From NCBI GenBank assembly GCA_947495295.1, contig CANLYJ010000001.1:1-64000 (forward strand): a stretch of DNA of 64,000 nucleotides, given 5' to 3'. Shown one piece after another: positions 24,855 to 32,482 of this stretch; within the stretch, counting starts at the first letter, position 1; the number at the start of each line of letters is the position of its first letter. The notes beneath the pieces are model-generated. The model worked only from the letters and a program-made list of their open reading frames with translations, made no database searches and was not told the origin of the DNA. A program made the translations under genes and the position numbers. Source of the stretch: an uncultured Paracoccaceae bacterium (lineage in GTDB: Bacteria; Pseudomonadota; Alphaproteobacteria; Rhodobacterales; Rhodobacteraceae).

Positions 24855-25280
24855 TTAACGTCTGCTTTGCTCTGACCCGGATTCGCCAAAGCCATCTTTC
24901 ATGAGGGTGTCCAGCATCGGACAGGATGCGCTCCCATCGTCACAATTTGACGACAGGCTTGAAAGTGCTTCGCGGAGGCGTGTCAGATTTTCGATCTTTG
25001 CGTTGATCTCATCCAGATGGTTTTCCGCCAACACTTTCACTTCACCACAACTGCGATCGTTCTGTTCCGTCAGCGACAGGAATGTCTGGATGATCGAGAT
25101 TGGGAAACCCAGGTCACGACATCGCCGAACGAACCTCAATTTCGCAATTTCATCGGGTGAATATAGCCTGCGCCCACCCGCCGACCGCCCCGGCTTTGGA
25201 ACAACGCCTTCGCGCTCATAGTAGCGGATCGTTTCGATGTTCACGCCGCTTTGCTCTGATGCTTTGCCGATAGTGAACAT
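24855..25280 (-). CDS. merR: MerR mercury-responsive regulator
   Basis: A 141-residue MerR protein. The winged helix is at the N-terminus (FTIGKASEQSGVNIETIRYYEREGVVPKPGRSAGGRRLYSPDEIAKLRFVRRCRDLGF, 2-59), followed by a coiled-coil dimerisation helix. The Hg(II) ligands are C78, C113 and C120. The first spacing of 35 residues equals that of Tn501 MerR (C82-C117), while the second loop is two residues shorter. The protein would sit at the 19-bp-spacer promoter of merT, repressing without and activating with mercury. It is divergent from merT with 43 bases between starts. Confidence 0.93.
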   Translation of the reverse strand: MFTIGKASEQSGVNIETIRYYEREGVVPKPGRSAGGRRLYSPDEIAKLRFVRRCRDLGFPISIIQTFLSLTEQNDRSCGEVKVLAENHLDEINAKIENLTRLREALSSLSSNCDDGSASCPMLDTLMKDGFGESGSEQSRR

Positions 25281-25286
25281 TTTTGC

Positions 25287-25317
25287 TTGCTCCTGTAGCC
25301 ACTACAGGAACTAAAAC
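25287..25317 (+). promoter_or_regulatory. mer promoter with MerR operator dyad
   Basis: The -35 TTGCTC (25287-25292) and -10 TAAAAC (25312-25317) are separated by exactly 19 bp, the overlong spacer that defines MerR-activated promoters. Inside lies the perfect dyad TCCTGTAG-cca-CTACAGGA (25291-25309). The predicted transcript start (about 25324) coincides with the merT ATG. Confidence 0.85.
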
Positions 25318-25323
25318 CGTAGA

Positions 25324-25710
25324 ATGGACGCGAACGCAAATCAACAAACGGCGACTGAACCCAATGTGGCTACGCAGCTGGTCATGCCAATCGCGGCACT
25401 TCTCGCGTTGTTGTCAGCCTCATGCTGCGTGTTGCCAATCGGGCTGTCGATCATCGGTCTTGGTGGCACATGGCTCACCATGCTTGGGCCTTTCATAGCG
25501 TATCGGGGTTTCATCCTTGTCGTTGTCGCCATCGCGCTCATATGGGCGTGGTATCGGGTGATCTGGCCTAGAGCATGCACAGGGCGTAGGCGATCCGCTG
25601 TCGTCTGGGCAAGCCTCGCCACCATTGCCTTCTTGGTTGCGCTGTCATCGCCATATTGGGAAGCCTCAGCACAACGGTTCATGTGGGATTTGTGGAGATC
25701 GACCCGATGA
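25324..25710 (+). CDS. merT: MerT-type mercuric ion transporter
   Basis: A 128-residue inner-membrane protein moving Hg(II) into the cytoplasm. Three helices are visible: LVMPIAALLALLSASCCVLPIGLSIIGL with the C34-C35 pair in the first helix, then YRGFILVVVAIALIWAWYRVIW, then AVVWASLATIAFLVALSS. Classical MerT has a second Cys pair in the loop between helices 2 and 3; here only one Cys remains (RACTGRR). There is no ribosome binding site, and the promoter predicts transcription starting at or near the ATG, so the mRNA may be leaderless. The stop overlaps the merF ATG. Confidence 0.85.
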   Translation: MDANANQQTATEPNVATQLVMPIAALLALLSASCCVLPIGLSIIGLGGTWLTMLGPFIAYRGFILVVVAIALIWAWYRVIWPRACTGRRRSAVVWASLATIAFLVALSSPYWEASAQRFMWDLWRSTR

Positions 25711-25916
25711 AGAACAAATTACTGGCCCTTGGCCTTGGCGGCACGATCTTTGCGATCCTCTGTTGTTTCACGCCGCTGCTGCCGATTGTGCTCACGGCAC
25801 TTGGACTGACTGGCCTGCTTGGCGTTCTCTACAACGATGCTGTTTTGCTGCCTATCTTGGCGGGTTTTCTCATATTAACGGGGTACGCGCTATGGCGACA
25901 GAAGCAACAAAAGTAG
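25707..25916 (+). CDS. merF: MerF-type mercury transporter
   Basis: A 69-residue two-helix membrane protein. The first helix holds the vicinal pair C19-C20 in FAILCCFTPLLPIVL, and the second is AVLLPILAGFLILTGYALW. It matches MerF (ALCCFTPVL...LLPALAIF). The second Cys pair expected near the C-terminus is absent, the protein ending WRQKQQK. The start overlaps the merT stop (ATGA), and the gene overlaps the next one by 25 bases. It is likely a second Hg(II) uptake protein. Confidence 0.82.
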   Translation: MKNKLLALGLGGTIFAILCCFTPLLPIVLTALGLTGLLGVLYNDAVLLPILAGFLILTGYALWRQKQQK

Positions 25917-26116
25917 TCTTGGAATCCACGCTGACCTGTCCATCATGCGGGCATGTCGAGACGGAAACCATGCCCACCGACGCCTGCCAGTGGTTCTATG
26001 AATGCAAGTCGTGCCAGACAGTTTTGAAACCGCTCGAAGGCGACTGTTGCGTGTACTGTTCATACGCAACAGTGCCGTGTCCCCCTATCCAAGAAGGCAA
26101 GTCGTGCTGCGCATAG
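25892..26116 (+). CDS. GDCCVxC-domain protein, mer-associated
   Basis: A 74-residue cysteine-rich protein with TCPSCG (about 15-20), ECKSCQ (37-42), GDCCVYC (50-56), VPCPP and a C-terminal CC. This is the GDCCVxC family seen in mer operons, some members of which carry selenocysteine; here only Cys codons are used. It is probably a soluble metal-binding or thiol-transfer protein handing Hg(II) on, or a zinc-ribbon chaperone. It overlaps merF by 25 bases, so the three genes are tightly coupled. The longer upstream frame from 25625 is an artefact inside merT and merF. Confidence 0.85.
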   Translation: MATEATKVVLESTLTCPSCGHVETETMPTDACQWFYECKSCQTVLKPLEGDCCVYCSYATVPCPPIQEGKSCCA

Positions 26117-26119
26117 CGG

Positions 26120-26191
26120 ACTTTCGACACATCGCAGCAAGTCGGTAGGTCTGGGCTCTATCCTGCCATTTGGTCGCCAGCTGTCGAAAGT
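26120..26191. repeat. Long inverted repeat at the right edge of the mer module
   Basis: ACTTTCGACA (26120-26129) and TGTCGAAAGT (26182-26191) are perfect 10-bp inverted copies with 52 bases between. The element starts inside a copy of GCGGACTTT (26116-26124), also found at the left edge (24824-24832). It could be a structured terminator or a scar of mobility. Confidence 0.4.
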
Positions 26192-26218
26192 GGCCTCGCG
26201 TTGCCGGGTGGTTTCTTC

Positions 26219-26545
26219 TTAGCCCGCGTTTTGCCGCTCCAGATAGGTCCGTAGTTCTTCGGTTTCATGCCTTGCTTCGCGCAACCCGTCCATGGCGGCC
26301 CGCAGCTCTGCCTCTGTCTGGCTGAGCTGGTTGGTCATTTCGGCCTCGCGCTGTTGCAGGTAGGTAATGGCCTGATCGCGGGTTTCTTCGGCCTCGTGCA
26401 GCGCTTGCGCCATCTTGTCCAATTCGCCCACTTCGGATTTGGTCACCCGGGTGAAGCGATTGACCAGCCAACTGGCAAACCAGCCCAGCACGAAGGCCAC
26501 AAAAAGAATGACGGCAGTGGCGATGATGAATTCGGTTCTGTTCAC
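26219..26545 (-). CDS. Membrane-anchored coiled-coil protein
   Basis: A 108-residue protein with one N-terminal transmembrane helix (IIATAVILFVAFVLGWFASWLV, 7-28) followed by a long coiled coil (ELDKMAQALHEAEETRDQAITYLQQREAEMTNQLSQTEAELRAAMDGLREARHETEELRTYLE). I do not recognise a named family. It lies 13 bases after the OmpA-family gene on the same strand and is probably co-transcribed, suggesting an envelope role. The predicted orientation is coiled coil in the cytoplasm. Confidence 0.7.
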   Translation of the reverse strand: MNRTEFIIATAVILFVAFVLGWFASWLVNRFTRVTKSEVGELDKMAQALHEAEETRDQAITYLQQREAEMTNQLSQTEAELRAAMDGLREARHETEELRTYLERQNAG

Positions 26546-26558
26546 GTCCTGGCCTTAT

Positions 26559-28481
26559 CTATTCGGTCGCACTGTCGCTGTCGTCTTCGGTTTCTGGCGC
26601 GTCTTGTGGTGCAGTGTCTTCTAGCGCCTCTTCGGCCAGCGCGTCCAGCGTGCTGGTTTCTTCTGCGATTGGCTCTGGCACGATCAGGCTGAATTCGATC
26701 CGCCGGTTGGCCTCGCGCCCTTCCTCGGTATCATTATCCGCAATCGGGTCCGCCTCACCATAGCCGATGGCCTTGAATGTCCCGACGGGCACACGCCGCG
26801 CGCGCAGGGCGGTCAGCACGGATTCGGCGCGTTGTTGTGACAGGTTCAGGTTCATTTCCTCGCGGCCCTGGCTATCTGTGTAGCCTGCCACCCTGATCCG
26901 CAAATCGCCGCAGCGTTTGAGGATTTCGGCAATATCATCGACGACCGCCTGCGCGGATGCGGAGATATCAGCAGAACTGGGATCAAAGGTGATCTTGCGA
27001 TTTTCTGTCACGATCTTGATCTGTTCAACGCATTCTTCAGGCGTCGGCAGACCCGCGATCGGGTCAAGCTGTTCGACATAGGTCACGTCGATTTCAAAGA
27101 TGGCGCCTTGGCCCAGTTTATCGATCAGCAGTCGCGAAATCCGTGCTGATGCGTCCTGATTGCCCGTGTTCCCCCTGATCTGGATCTTTTCGGGTTCAAC
27201 GACCACAGCGCCGTTTGAGAGTTCTGACAGCGCCTCGATCCCGGCAAGGACGCGGACAGACCAACCGGCGGGCAGCCCATCGGCAAGCCTTGTGCCCATG
27301 GTGATCCGTTCTTCGCTGAACTTGGCAGTGGCATAGTTTTTGGCGACCGTGTTGGTCACGTCATCGGGTACGCGCCCGCGCAGTTGCACCTGGCCTTCGG
27401 GGCTGAGCGTGGCGGTGAATTGCGGAGGCCCTTCGGTCGATACCTCTTGCGCAACGGGCAATTCTGAGGAGAGCGCAAACGCCTCTGGCAGGGCGTTTTG
27501 AAGCTCGCCAACCACATTATCAAACGTGCCTTGCCCGGTGCCAAGCGGTGCCACCAATGTGACGTCGGTATCCGATACGGTTACGGTTCCGCCACCAAGT
27601 TCACCAATGGCGGAAATGGACAGGCTGACCGCCTCTGCCCAGCTGCGCGATGGTGCGCCAAGCGCAAGGGTGCAATTGGCCCGGTCGCGAAACCCGGCCT
27701 CGGAGGCGGCTGCGAGGATCATTTGCATCGCTTCTTCGGTATCGGCGGCGCAGGCATCAAAATGCGGCCCTGCATCATCGATCACAAAGCGTGTCGTAAA
27801 CGGTGAAATGACAGGCCGTGGCGCGCTGATACTTATCGCCCGCCGCACCCCTTCGGGCGGGTTGCGTGCAAGCGCTGTTTCCAGTTGCCGTTTCTCTTCG
27901 GGGCTGTCTGATATCGCCTCGACCGCAACACGCTGCGCATAGACCGAGATTTTGGATCGTGGCAGCAGCTCCAGCGCGCGCAGAGAATAGTTTAGGGCAT
28001 TGTCCCATGTTTCGGGTACTGGATAGTCGCCCACCTCAAGCAGGTCGGTGACGGGCAGATCGTCGGCAATATCCGTGATCCGGTCCGCGAGCCTTTCACG
28101 GTCGGTCGTCGCGGGGATCAGCCCGATCAGCGACACCCCGCGATCATTGCGCAGGATTTCAATGGCAAATTCCGGTGGCGCCAGCACTTCCGAATCGGCG
28201 ACTGACAAATTGTCGATCACCCGGCTGGCATCCACCATTTCCCCCGCGGCAGAGATGGCGCGGAAACGGACCGCTTCGCTGGGCGCTTCGCCTTCGAGGA
28301 TCACCTGCAACCCGTCGCCCAGCACGGATGCCCATTCATACCCCTGATCTACAAGGGTTTCCTGCACCGCAATCACGGACCGTTCTTCGACCACAGTCAC
28401 GGTTGTCCGCGCCGCAGCAAGCGATCCGCCAGCAGCGATGCCAAAGGCCACGAGGCGTATGAGAAGGGCAGAAAGGCGCAT
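26559..28481 (-). CDS. OmpA-family protein with large N-terminal BON-like repeats
   Basis: A 640-residue exported protein. A signal peptide precedes several alpha/beta repeats resembling BON domains (ALVDQGYEWASVLGDGLQVILEGEAPSEAVRFRAISAAGEM; LRGRVPDDVTNTVAKNYATAKF; IQIRGNTGNQDASARISRLLIDKLG). The last 120 residues are an OmpA peptidoglycan-binding domain (ITFDPSSADISASAQAVVDDIAEILKRC...RIRVAGYTDSQGREEMNLNLSQQRAESVLTALRARRVP...YGEADPIADNDTEEGREANRRIEFSL). An acidic tail follows. It would link the periplasm to murein. The ATG at 28481 has GAACGGAACC upstream; the longer frame to 28535 is not needed. Confidence 0.88.
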   Translation of the reverse strand: MRLSALLIRLVAFGIAAGGSLAAARTTVTVVEERSVIAVQETLVDQGYEWASVLGDGLQVILEGEAPSEAVRFRAISAAGEMVDASRVIDNLSVADSEVLAPPEFAIEILRNDRGVSLIGLIPATTDRERLADRITDIADDLPVTDLLEVGDYPVPETWDNALNYSLRALELLPRSKISVYAQRVAVEAISDSPEEKRQLETALARNPPEGVRRAISISAPRPVISPFTTRFVIDDAGPHFDACAADTEEAMQMILAAASEAGFRDRANCTLALGAPSRSWAEAVSLSISAIGELGGGTVTVSDTDVTLVAPLGTGQGTFDNVVGELQNALPEAFALSSELPVAQEVSTEGPPQFTATLSPEGQVQLRGRVPDDVTNTVAKNYATAKFSEERITMGTRLADGLPAGWSVRVLAGIEALSELSNGAVVVEPEKIQIRGNTGNQDASARISRLLIDKLGQGAIFEIDVTYVEQLDPIAGLPTPEECVEQIKIVTENRKITFDPSSADISASAQAVVDDIAEILKRCGDLRIRVAGYTDSQGREEMNLNLSQQRAESVLTALRARRVPVGTFKAIGYGEADPIADNDTEEGREANRRIEFSLIVPEPIAEETSTLDALAEEALEDTAPQDAPETEDDSDSATE

Positions 28482-28535
28482 CAGGTTCCGTTCATTAGCT
28501 GTCGCCTGCATAGGCTGCTGTTTGGCCGGGTTCAA

Positions 28536-29501
28536 TCATACCAGATAGGCAATGGCAAAAAACGGCAGGGGCAGGGCCCCGGCGTTTCGGTTTGACTGAA
28601 ACAGCTTGAGCAGCAACGCATTGTCCGTGGCGTCGAACCGCGACAATTGCCAGGTCATGTGCCAGCCCATTGCCCAAGGTCCGCCGAGTGCGATGACCAG
28701 CGACAGGATCGACCTGTCATGGCAGGCCAGCACCACCCCAGCCCCGATCAGGATCACACTGACTGTCAGGAAAAGCCGTAGCCATTTGCGCGAGTCCTCT
28801 CCGAACAGCCTAGCCGTGGATTTCACCCCGATCAGGGCGTCATCTTCGGCGTCCTGATGGGCATAGATCGTGTCGTAGAACAGGGTCCATGCGACCCCCC
28901 CGAGATAGAGCAGCAGCGGTGCCGGCCCGACCCCGTTGGTATGTGCCGCCCAGGCCAGCAGTGCCCCCCAGTTAAACGCCAACCCCAGAAAGACCTGCGG
29001 CCACCATGTGAACCGTTTTGCAAAAGGATAGATCGCCACCGGTGCCAGTGCGATGATCCCCAGCCAGATCGCCGTTTGATAAAAGGAAATCAGGATAAAG
29101 AATGCCAGAACCGCCTGCGCGACCATCCAGATCACAGCACCGCCTACGGTCACTTGTCCCGATGGGATCGGCCGCGACCGCGTTCGTTCCACTGACCCGT
29201 CGATATGCCGGTCGGTGATGTCATTCCATGTGCATCCCGCACCGCGCATCAAAAACGCCCCGATGGCGCATCCGCAGATTGTCCATAAATCATGCTGGCT
29301 GCTGGAGTTGGTCGCCAAGATCGCCAGCCCCAGCCCCCATAGGCAGGGCAGGTATAGCAGCCAGGTTCCGATGGGCCGGTCCGCCCGGCTAAGCCGCAGA
29401 TAAGGCCGTGTAAATGCGGGCGCAAACCTGTCTACCCAGTTTCCTTTGACCGCGTCTGCGACCTGGCCTGTTGGCTCTGGTGTCTGGGGTGTGTCGGTCA
29501 T
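28536..29501 (-). CDS. ubiA: 4-hydroxybenzoate polyprenyltransferase
   Basis: A 321-residue inner-membrane prenyltransferase that attaches the polyprenyl tail to 4-hydroxybenzoate in ubiquinone synthesis. Both Asp-rich motifs are present: NDITDRHIDGSVERTRSRPIPSG and DTIYAHQDAEDDALIGVKST, which bind the Mg-diphosphate. About eight or nine hydrophobic helices follow an extended N-terminal tail (MTDTPQTPEPTGQV). The ATG at 29501 is chosen; the upstream extension lies within rsmE sequence. Its start is 12 bases from the divergent rsmE start. Confidence 0.93.
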   Translation of the reverse strand: MTDTPQTPEPTGQVADAVKGNWVDRFAPAFTRPYLRLSRADRPIGTWLLYLPCLWGLGLAILATNSSSQHDLWTICGCAIGAFLMRGAGCTWNDITDRHIDGSVERTRSRPIPSGQVTVGGAVIWMVAQAVLAFFILISFYQTAIWLGIIALAPVAIYPFAKRFTWWPQVFLGLAFNWGALLAWAAHTNGVGPAPLLLYLGGVAWTLFYDTIYAHQDAEDDALIGVKSTARLFGEDSRKWLRLFLTVSVILIGAGVVLACHDRSILSLVIALGGPWAMGWHMTWQLSRFDATDNALLLKLFQSNRNAGALPLPFFAIAYLV

Positions 29502-29513
29502 ATGGTCCGCCTC

Positions 29514-30236
29514 ATGGCAAGCAAAGTGCGTCTTTTTGTAGATCAGCCTTTGGGTGAAGGGCAATCCGTTCTGCTGAACCGAGAGCAGGCGCACTACCTG
29601 TTTGGTGTCATGCGCCTGACCCTTGGCGCTGTTTTATCCTTGATTAACGGCAAGGACGGCGAATGGGATGCCGAAATTGTGAAGACCGGCAAGAAGGCCG
29701 GTGTGCTGATCTGCCGCGCGCAGACCCGCCCGTTGCAGATGCCCCCTGACTTATGGCTGCTCTTTGCCCCTATTCGCAAGGAACGCACCGCATTCATCGT
29801 TGAAAAGGCGGTTGAGATGGGGGCGGCTCGGATTTGCCCAGTCCAGACCGCCTATACCCAGAACGCTGACCGTTTGCGTGTCGATAAGATGCGTGCTCAT
29901 GCCATTGAGGCGGCAGAGCAATGTGGCGGTACGTTTGTGCCCCCGTTGGATGATCTGGCCAAGCTGGATCGTGTTCTGGCCGATTGGCCGGCAGATCGCC
30001 AATTGATGTTTTGTGATGAGGCTTTGCTGGGCGCGCCTTTGACCTTACCCGATCTGCCCGGCCCATGGGCGGTACTGATCGGTCCCGAAGGTGGGTTTTC
30101 CGATGCGGAGCGGGCGCAGTTGCGCGCCTTATCCTTTGCACATCCTGTCAGTCTGGGCCCCCGCATTTTGCGGGCGGATACGGCGGCTGTCGCCGCTTTG
30201 ACCCTATGGCAGCAGGCATTGGGGGATTGGGCATGA
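29514..30236 (+). CDS. rsmE: 16S rRNA (uracil-1498-N3)-methyltransferase
   Basis: A 240-residue SPOUT-fold methyltransferase for U1498 of 16S rRNA. It has an N-terminal PUA-like domain (KVRLFVDQPLGEGQSVLLNREQAHYLFGVMRL) and the knot region with LIGPEGGFSDAE and SLGPRILRADTAAVAAL, which bind S-adenosylmethionine. The ATG at 29514 (MASKVRLF) fits the family; an in-frame ATG at 29502 adds four residues. Neither start has a clear ribosome binding site. The stop overlaps the first GNAT gene. Confidence 0.93.
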   Translation: MASKVRLFVDQPLGEGQSVLLNREQAHYLFGVMRLTLGAVLSLINGKDGEWDAEIVKTGKKAGVLICRAQTRPLQMPPDLWLLFAPIRKERTAFIVEKAVEMGAARICPVQTAYTQNADRLRVDKMRAHAIEAAEQCGGTFVPPLDDLAKLDRVLADWPADRQLMFCDEALLGAPLTLPDLPGPWAVLIGPEGGFSDAERAQLRALSFAHPVSLGPRILRADTAAVAALTLWQQALGDWA

Positions 30237-31075
30237 TCCAAGCCACTGCCGCTGACCGCCCGCGGATTGAGGCGTTTCTGGCCCAGCATGCCGAACGGGC
30301 GATGTTTCCGCTGAGCAATTTGCGCCGTCATGGCATGGATGGTGGCCATGAATACGCGGTGCAGTTCTGGTACGCCGAAGCCGGTGATCAGATCACCGAT
30401 GTGATGACCCTGACCGATGGGGGCATGGCGTTGCCATTTCTGCCCAGCGGTGATTTTGCGGCGGCGGTGGCTGTGATCGAAGGACGTGCCTTGACTGGCA
30501 TGGCCGGGCCGCTTGCCGATGTGCGTGGGGTTGAACGATTGGGATACGCAACCTGCCCACGCAGTTTTGATCATAATGAGCCGCATTTTCTGCTGCATCT
30601 GCCCGATCTGGTGATCCCTGCGGGTGTTGGCGTTTTACGGCCTTTGGCGGATGCGTCGCCTGATGTCATCAAGGGCTGGATTACCGATTATGATACCAAC
30701 ACGTTGAATGCGCCTTTGGAACGCGCAGTGATCGAGGCAGAGCGCACTTATGATCACTACCTGTCCAGCGGCAGCCACAAGGTGCTGATGGATGGTGATA
30801 TCCCGCTTTCGATGACCGGGTTCAATGCCCAGATGCCCGATATCGTTCAACTGGGTGGTGTCTATACCCCGCAAGAGCTGCGCGGGCGGGGCTTTGCCCG
30901 TCGTGCGGTTGCCCTGCATCTGGCAGAGGTTGCTGCCCTTGGCGTCACCCGTGCCACCCTGTTTTCAGCCAGCGACATGGCCGCCCGCGCCTATCGCGCC
31001 GTTGGATTTGAACGCATTGGTGAATGGTCACTGATCCTGTTTGACGGCCCCCAGCAGCGCCACCACCCGTCATGA
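30233..31075 (+). CDS. GNAT family N-acetyltransferase (tandem copy 1)
   Basis: A 280-residue protein with a C-terminal GNAT fold. The acetyl-CoA loop region is VQLGGVYTPQELRGRGFARRAVALHLAEVAALGV (about 200-233), followed by TLFSASDMAARAYRAVGFERIGEWSLILF. The N-terminal half (MFPLSNLRRHGMDGGHEYAVQFWYAEAGDQITDVMTLTDGGMALPFLP) is a degenerate GNAT-like or substrate-binding domain. It overlaps the rsmE stop and the second copy's start (ATGA each), so this is one operon. The substrate is unknown; a protein or small amine target is possible. Confidence 0.82.
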   Translation: MIQATAADRPRIEAFLAQHAERAMFPLSNLRRHGMDGGHEYAVQFWYAEAGDQITDVMTLTDGGMALPFLPSGDFAAAVAVIEGRALTGMAGPLADVRGVERLGYATCPRSFDHNEPHFLLHLPDLVIPAGVGVLRPLADASPDVIKGWITDYDTNTLNAPLERAVIEAERTYDHYLSSGSHKVLMDGDIPLSMTGFNAQMPDIVQLGGVYTPQELRGRGFARRAVALHLAEVAALGVTRATLFSASDMAARAYRAVGFERIGEWSLILFDGPQQRHHPS

Positions 31076-31911
31076 TCCGGGCCACCAAAGCCGATCGTCC
31101 GGCGATCGAGGCGTTTTTGCGCGCCCATATTGCCACGTCGATGTTTCCCCTGACCAACCTGATCAATCACGGCATGGATGGGGGCCATCCGCGTGCTGTG
31201 CATTTCTGGGTGCGCTGGCAGGCCGGGCAGATCACCGATCTTGTGACCGTCACCGAAGAGGGCATGTTGTTTCCGCAATGCCCGACCGGCCTGTGGGGTG
31301 ACGTGGCGGTTGTGTTGGCGGATCAGGGCGTAAAGGGTATGTTGGGCGAGGCCGGGCAGGTCGCCGCCTTGCGGGCCGCACTGGGCGTTGTTGCGCCAGC
31401 GCCGCTGGACACCGCAGAGCCGCTTTATGAACTGCCACTGGCGGATTTGCAGATGCCCCAGACGGATGGTTTTGTCCTGCGCCCGTTGGCAGAGACCCCG
31501 CGCACGCTGATGGAAGAGTGGCGCGCCGCCTATTGTGTTGAGTCGCTTGCGGTCCCAAATGATGGTGCAATGGAACAGGCTACCAAAGATATCAGCACCT
31601 ATCTGGAACAGGACAGTCACCGTGTGTTGTTGCGTGATGGGGTTCCGGTTGCGATGACTGGATTTAATGCGGCCCTGCCGGAAGTTGTGCAAATTGGCGG
31701 CGTCTACACCCCGCCCGCGTTACGCAGTCATGGCTATGCCCGCACCGCGCTCGCCCTGCATCTGGTCGAGGCGCAAGCGCGCGGCGTTGCCAAAGCGGTG
31801 TTGTTTGCCGCCAACCCGGCCGCATCGCGCGCCTATGAGGCGTTGGGCTTTCGCCAGATCGGCGCATATTCGATTGTTGCGTATGATGATCCGCAGGTGA
31901 TCCGTGGCTGA
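31072..31911 (+). CDS. GNAT family N-acetyltransferase (tandem copy 2)
   Basis: A 279-residue paralogue of the preceding gene with the same two-part layout: MFPLTNLINHGMDGGHPRAVHFWVRWQAGQITDLVTVTEEGM at the N-terminus, VQIGGVYTPPALRSHGYARTALALHLVEAQARGVAKAVLF and NPAASRAYEALGFRQIGAYSIVAY at the C-terminus. The acetyl-CoA loop reads RSHGYA here against RGRGFA in copy 1. The pair clearly arose by tandem duplication and is translationally coupled, which suggests a heterodimer or paired specificities. The substrate is unknown. Confidence 0.82.
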   Translation: MIRATKADRPAIEAFLRAHIATSMFPLTNLINHGMDGGHPRAVHFWVRWQAGQITDLVTVTEEGMLFPQCPTGLWGDVAVVLADQGVKGMLGEAGQVAALRAALGVVAPAPLDTAEPLYELPLADLQMPQTDGFVLRPLAETPRTLMEEWRAAYCVESLAVPNDGAMEQATKDISTYLEQDSHRVLLRDGVPVAMTGFNAALPEVVQIGGVYTPPALRSHGYARTALALHLVEAQARGVAKAVLFAANPAASRAYEALGFRQIGAYSIVAYDDPQVIRG

Positions 31912-32422
31912 GTTTCTGCGCCCCGAAATCCGCCAGTTCCTGTTGCGCTGGCGCGAGGTGTTGCTGGCTGCTGTTGTCGGTCTGCTGGGGGTCTGGTGGG
32001 TGTTGACCGGGCTTGGTATCAATTTCTGGCTGGGCGTTGTGATGATTGCCGTGGCTGGTGGCTGGGGTTTTGCCGCTGTGCAGCGCGTGCGCTTTGCCCA
32101 AGGCGGCGACGGCCCTGGTGTCGTACAGGTGCGCGAACGGCGCTTGGGTTATTTTGGCCCCTTGGACGGCGGTGTCATGGATATTGCCGATATGAACCGG
32201 CTGGAACTGGACCCCGCCACATATCCCACCCCCAGTTGGATCCTGACCGGCATGGGCGGCCAGCGTGTGGCGATCCCGATCAACGCTGTCGGGTCGGATG
32301 ATTTATTCGATGTCTTTGCCGCATTGCCGGGGATTGAAACCTCTGCGGTATTGGATGTGCTGTCACACACACCAGATGCGCGCGTAACAATATGGTCCCG
32401 GACCCGCCCGCTCTTGCATTGA
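31904..32422 (+). CDS. Hypothetical membrane protein
   Basis: A 172-residue protein with two N-terminal transmembrane helices (REVLLAAVVGLLGVWWVLTGLGI and FWLGVVMIAVAGGWGFAAV). A cytoplasmic domain (VQVRERRLGYFGPLDGGVMDIADMNRLELDPATYPTPSWILTGMGGQRVAIPINAVGSDDLFDVFAALPGI) reads like a small PH-like fold. The GTG start at 31904 overlaps the GNAT stop by eight bases, so it is the last gene of the rsmE operon. I do not recognise a named family. Confidence 0.7.
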   Translation: MAEFLRPEIRQFLLRWREVLLAAVVGLLGVWWVLTGLGINFWLGVVMIAVAGGWGFAAVQRVRFAQGGDGPGVVQVRERRLGYFGPLDGGVMDIADMNRLELDPATYPTPSWILTGMGGQRVAIPINAVGSDDLFDVFAALPGIETSAVLDVLSHTPDARVTIWSRTRPLLH

Positions 32423-32482
32423 CACCGGGTTTGGTTCACGTCACCGATAAAGACCTTGTTGTCGCGAAACGGAGCATCGCCC

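Noticed and set aside
25625..25891. N-terminal extension of the GDCCVxC frame
   Set aside because: Lies inside merT and merF in another frame; the family N-terminus is MATEATKVVLES.
24746..26218. Complete transposon carrying the mer genes
   Set aside because: No transposase, resolvase or long terminal inverted repeats are visible; only a 9-bp repeat is shared by the flanks.
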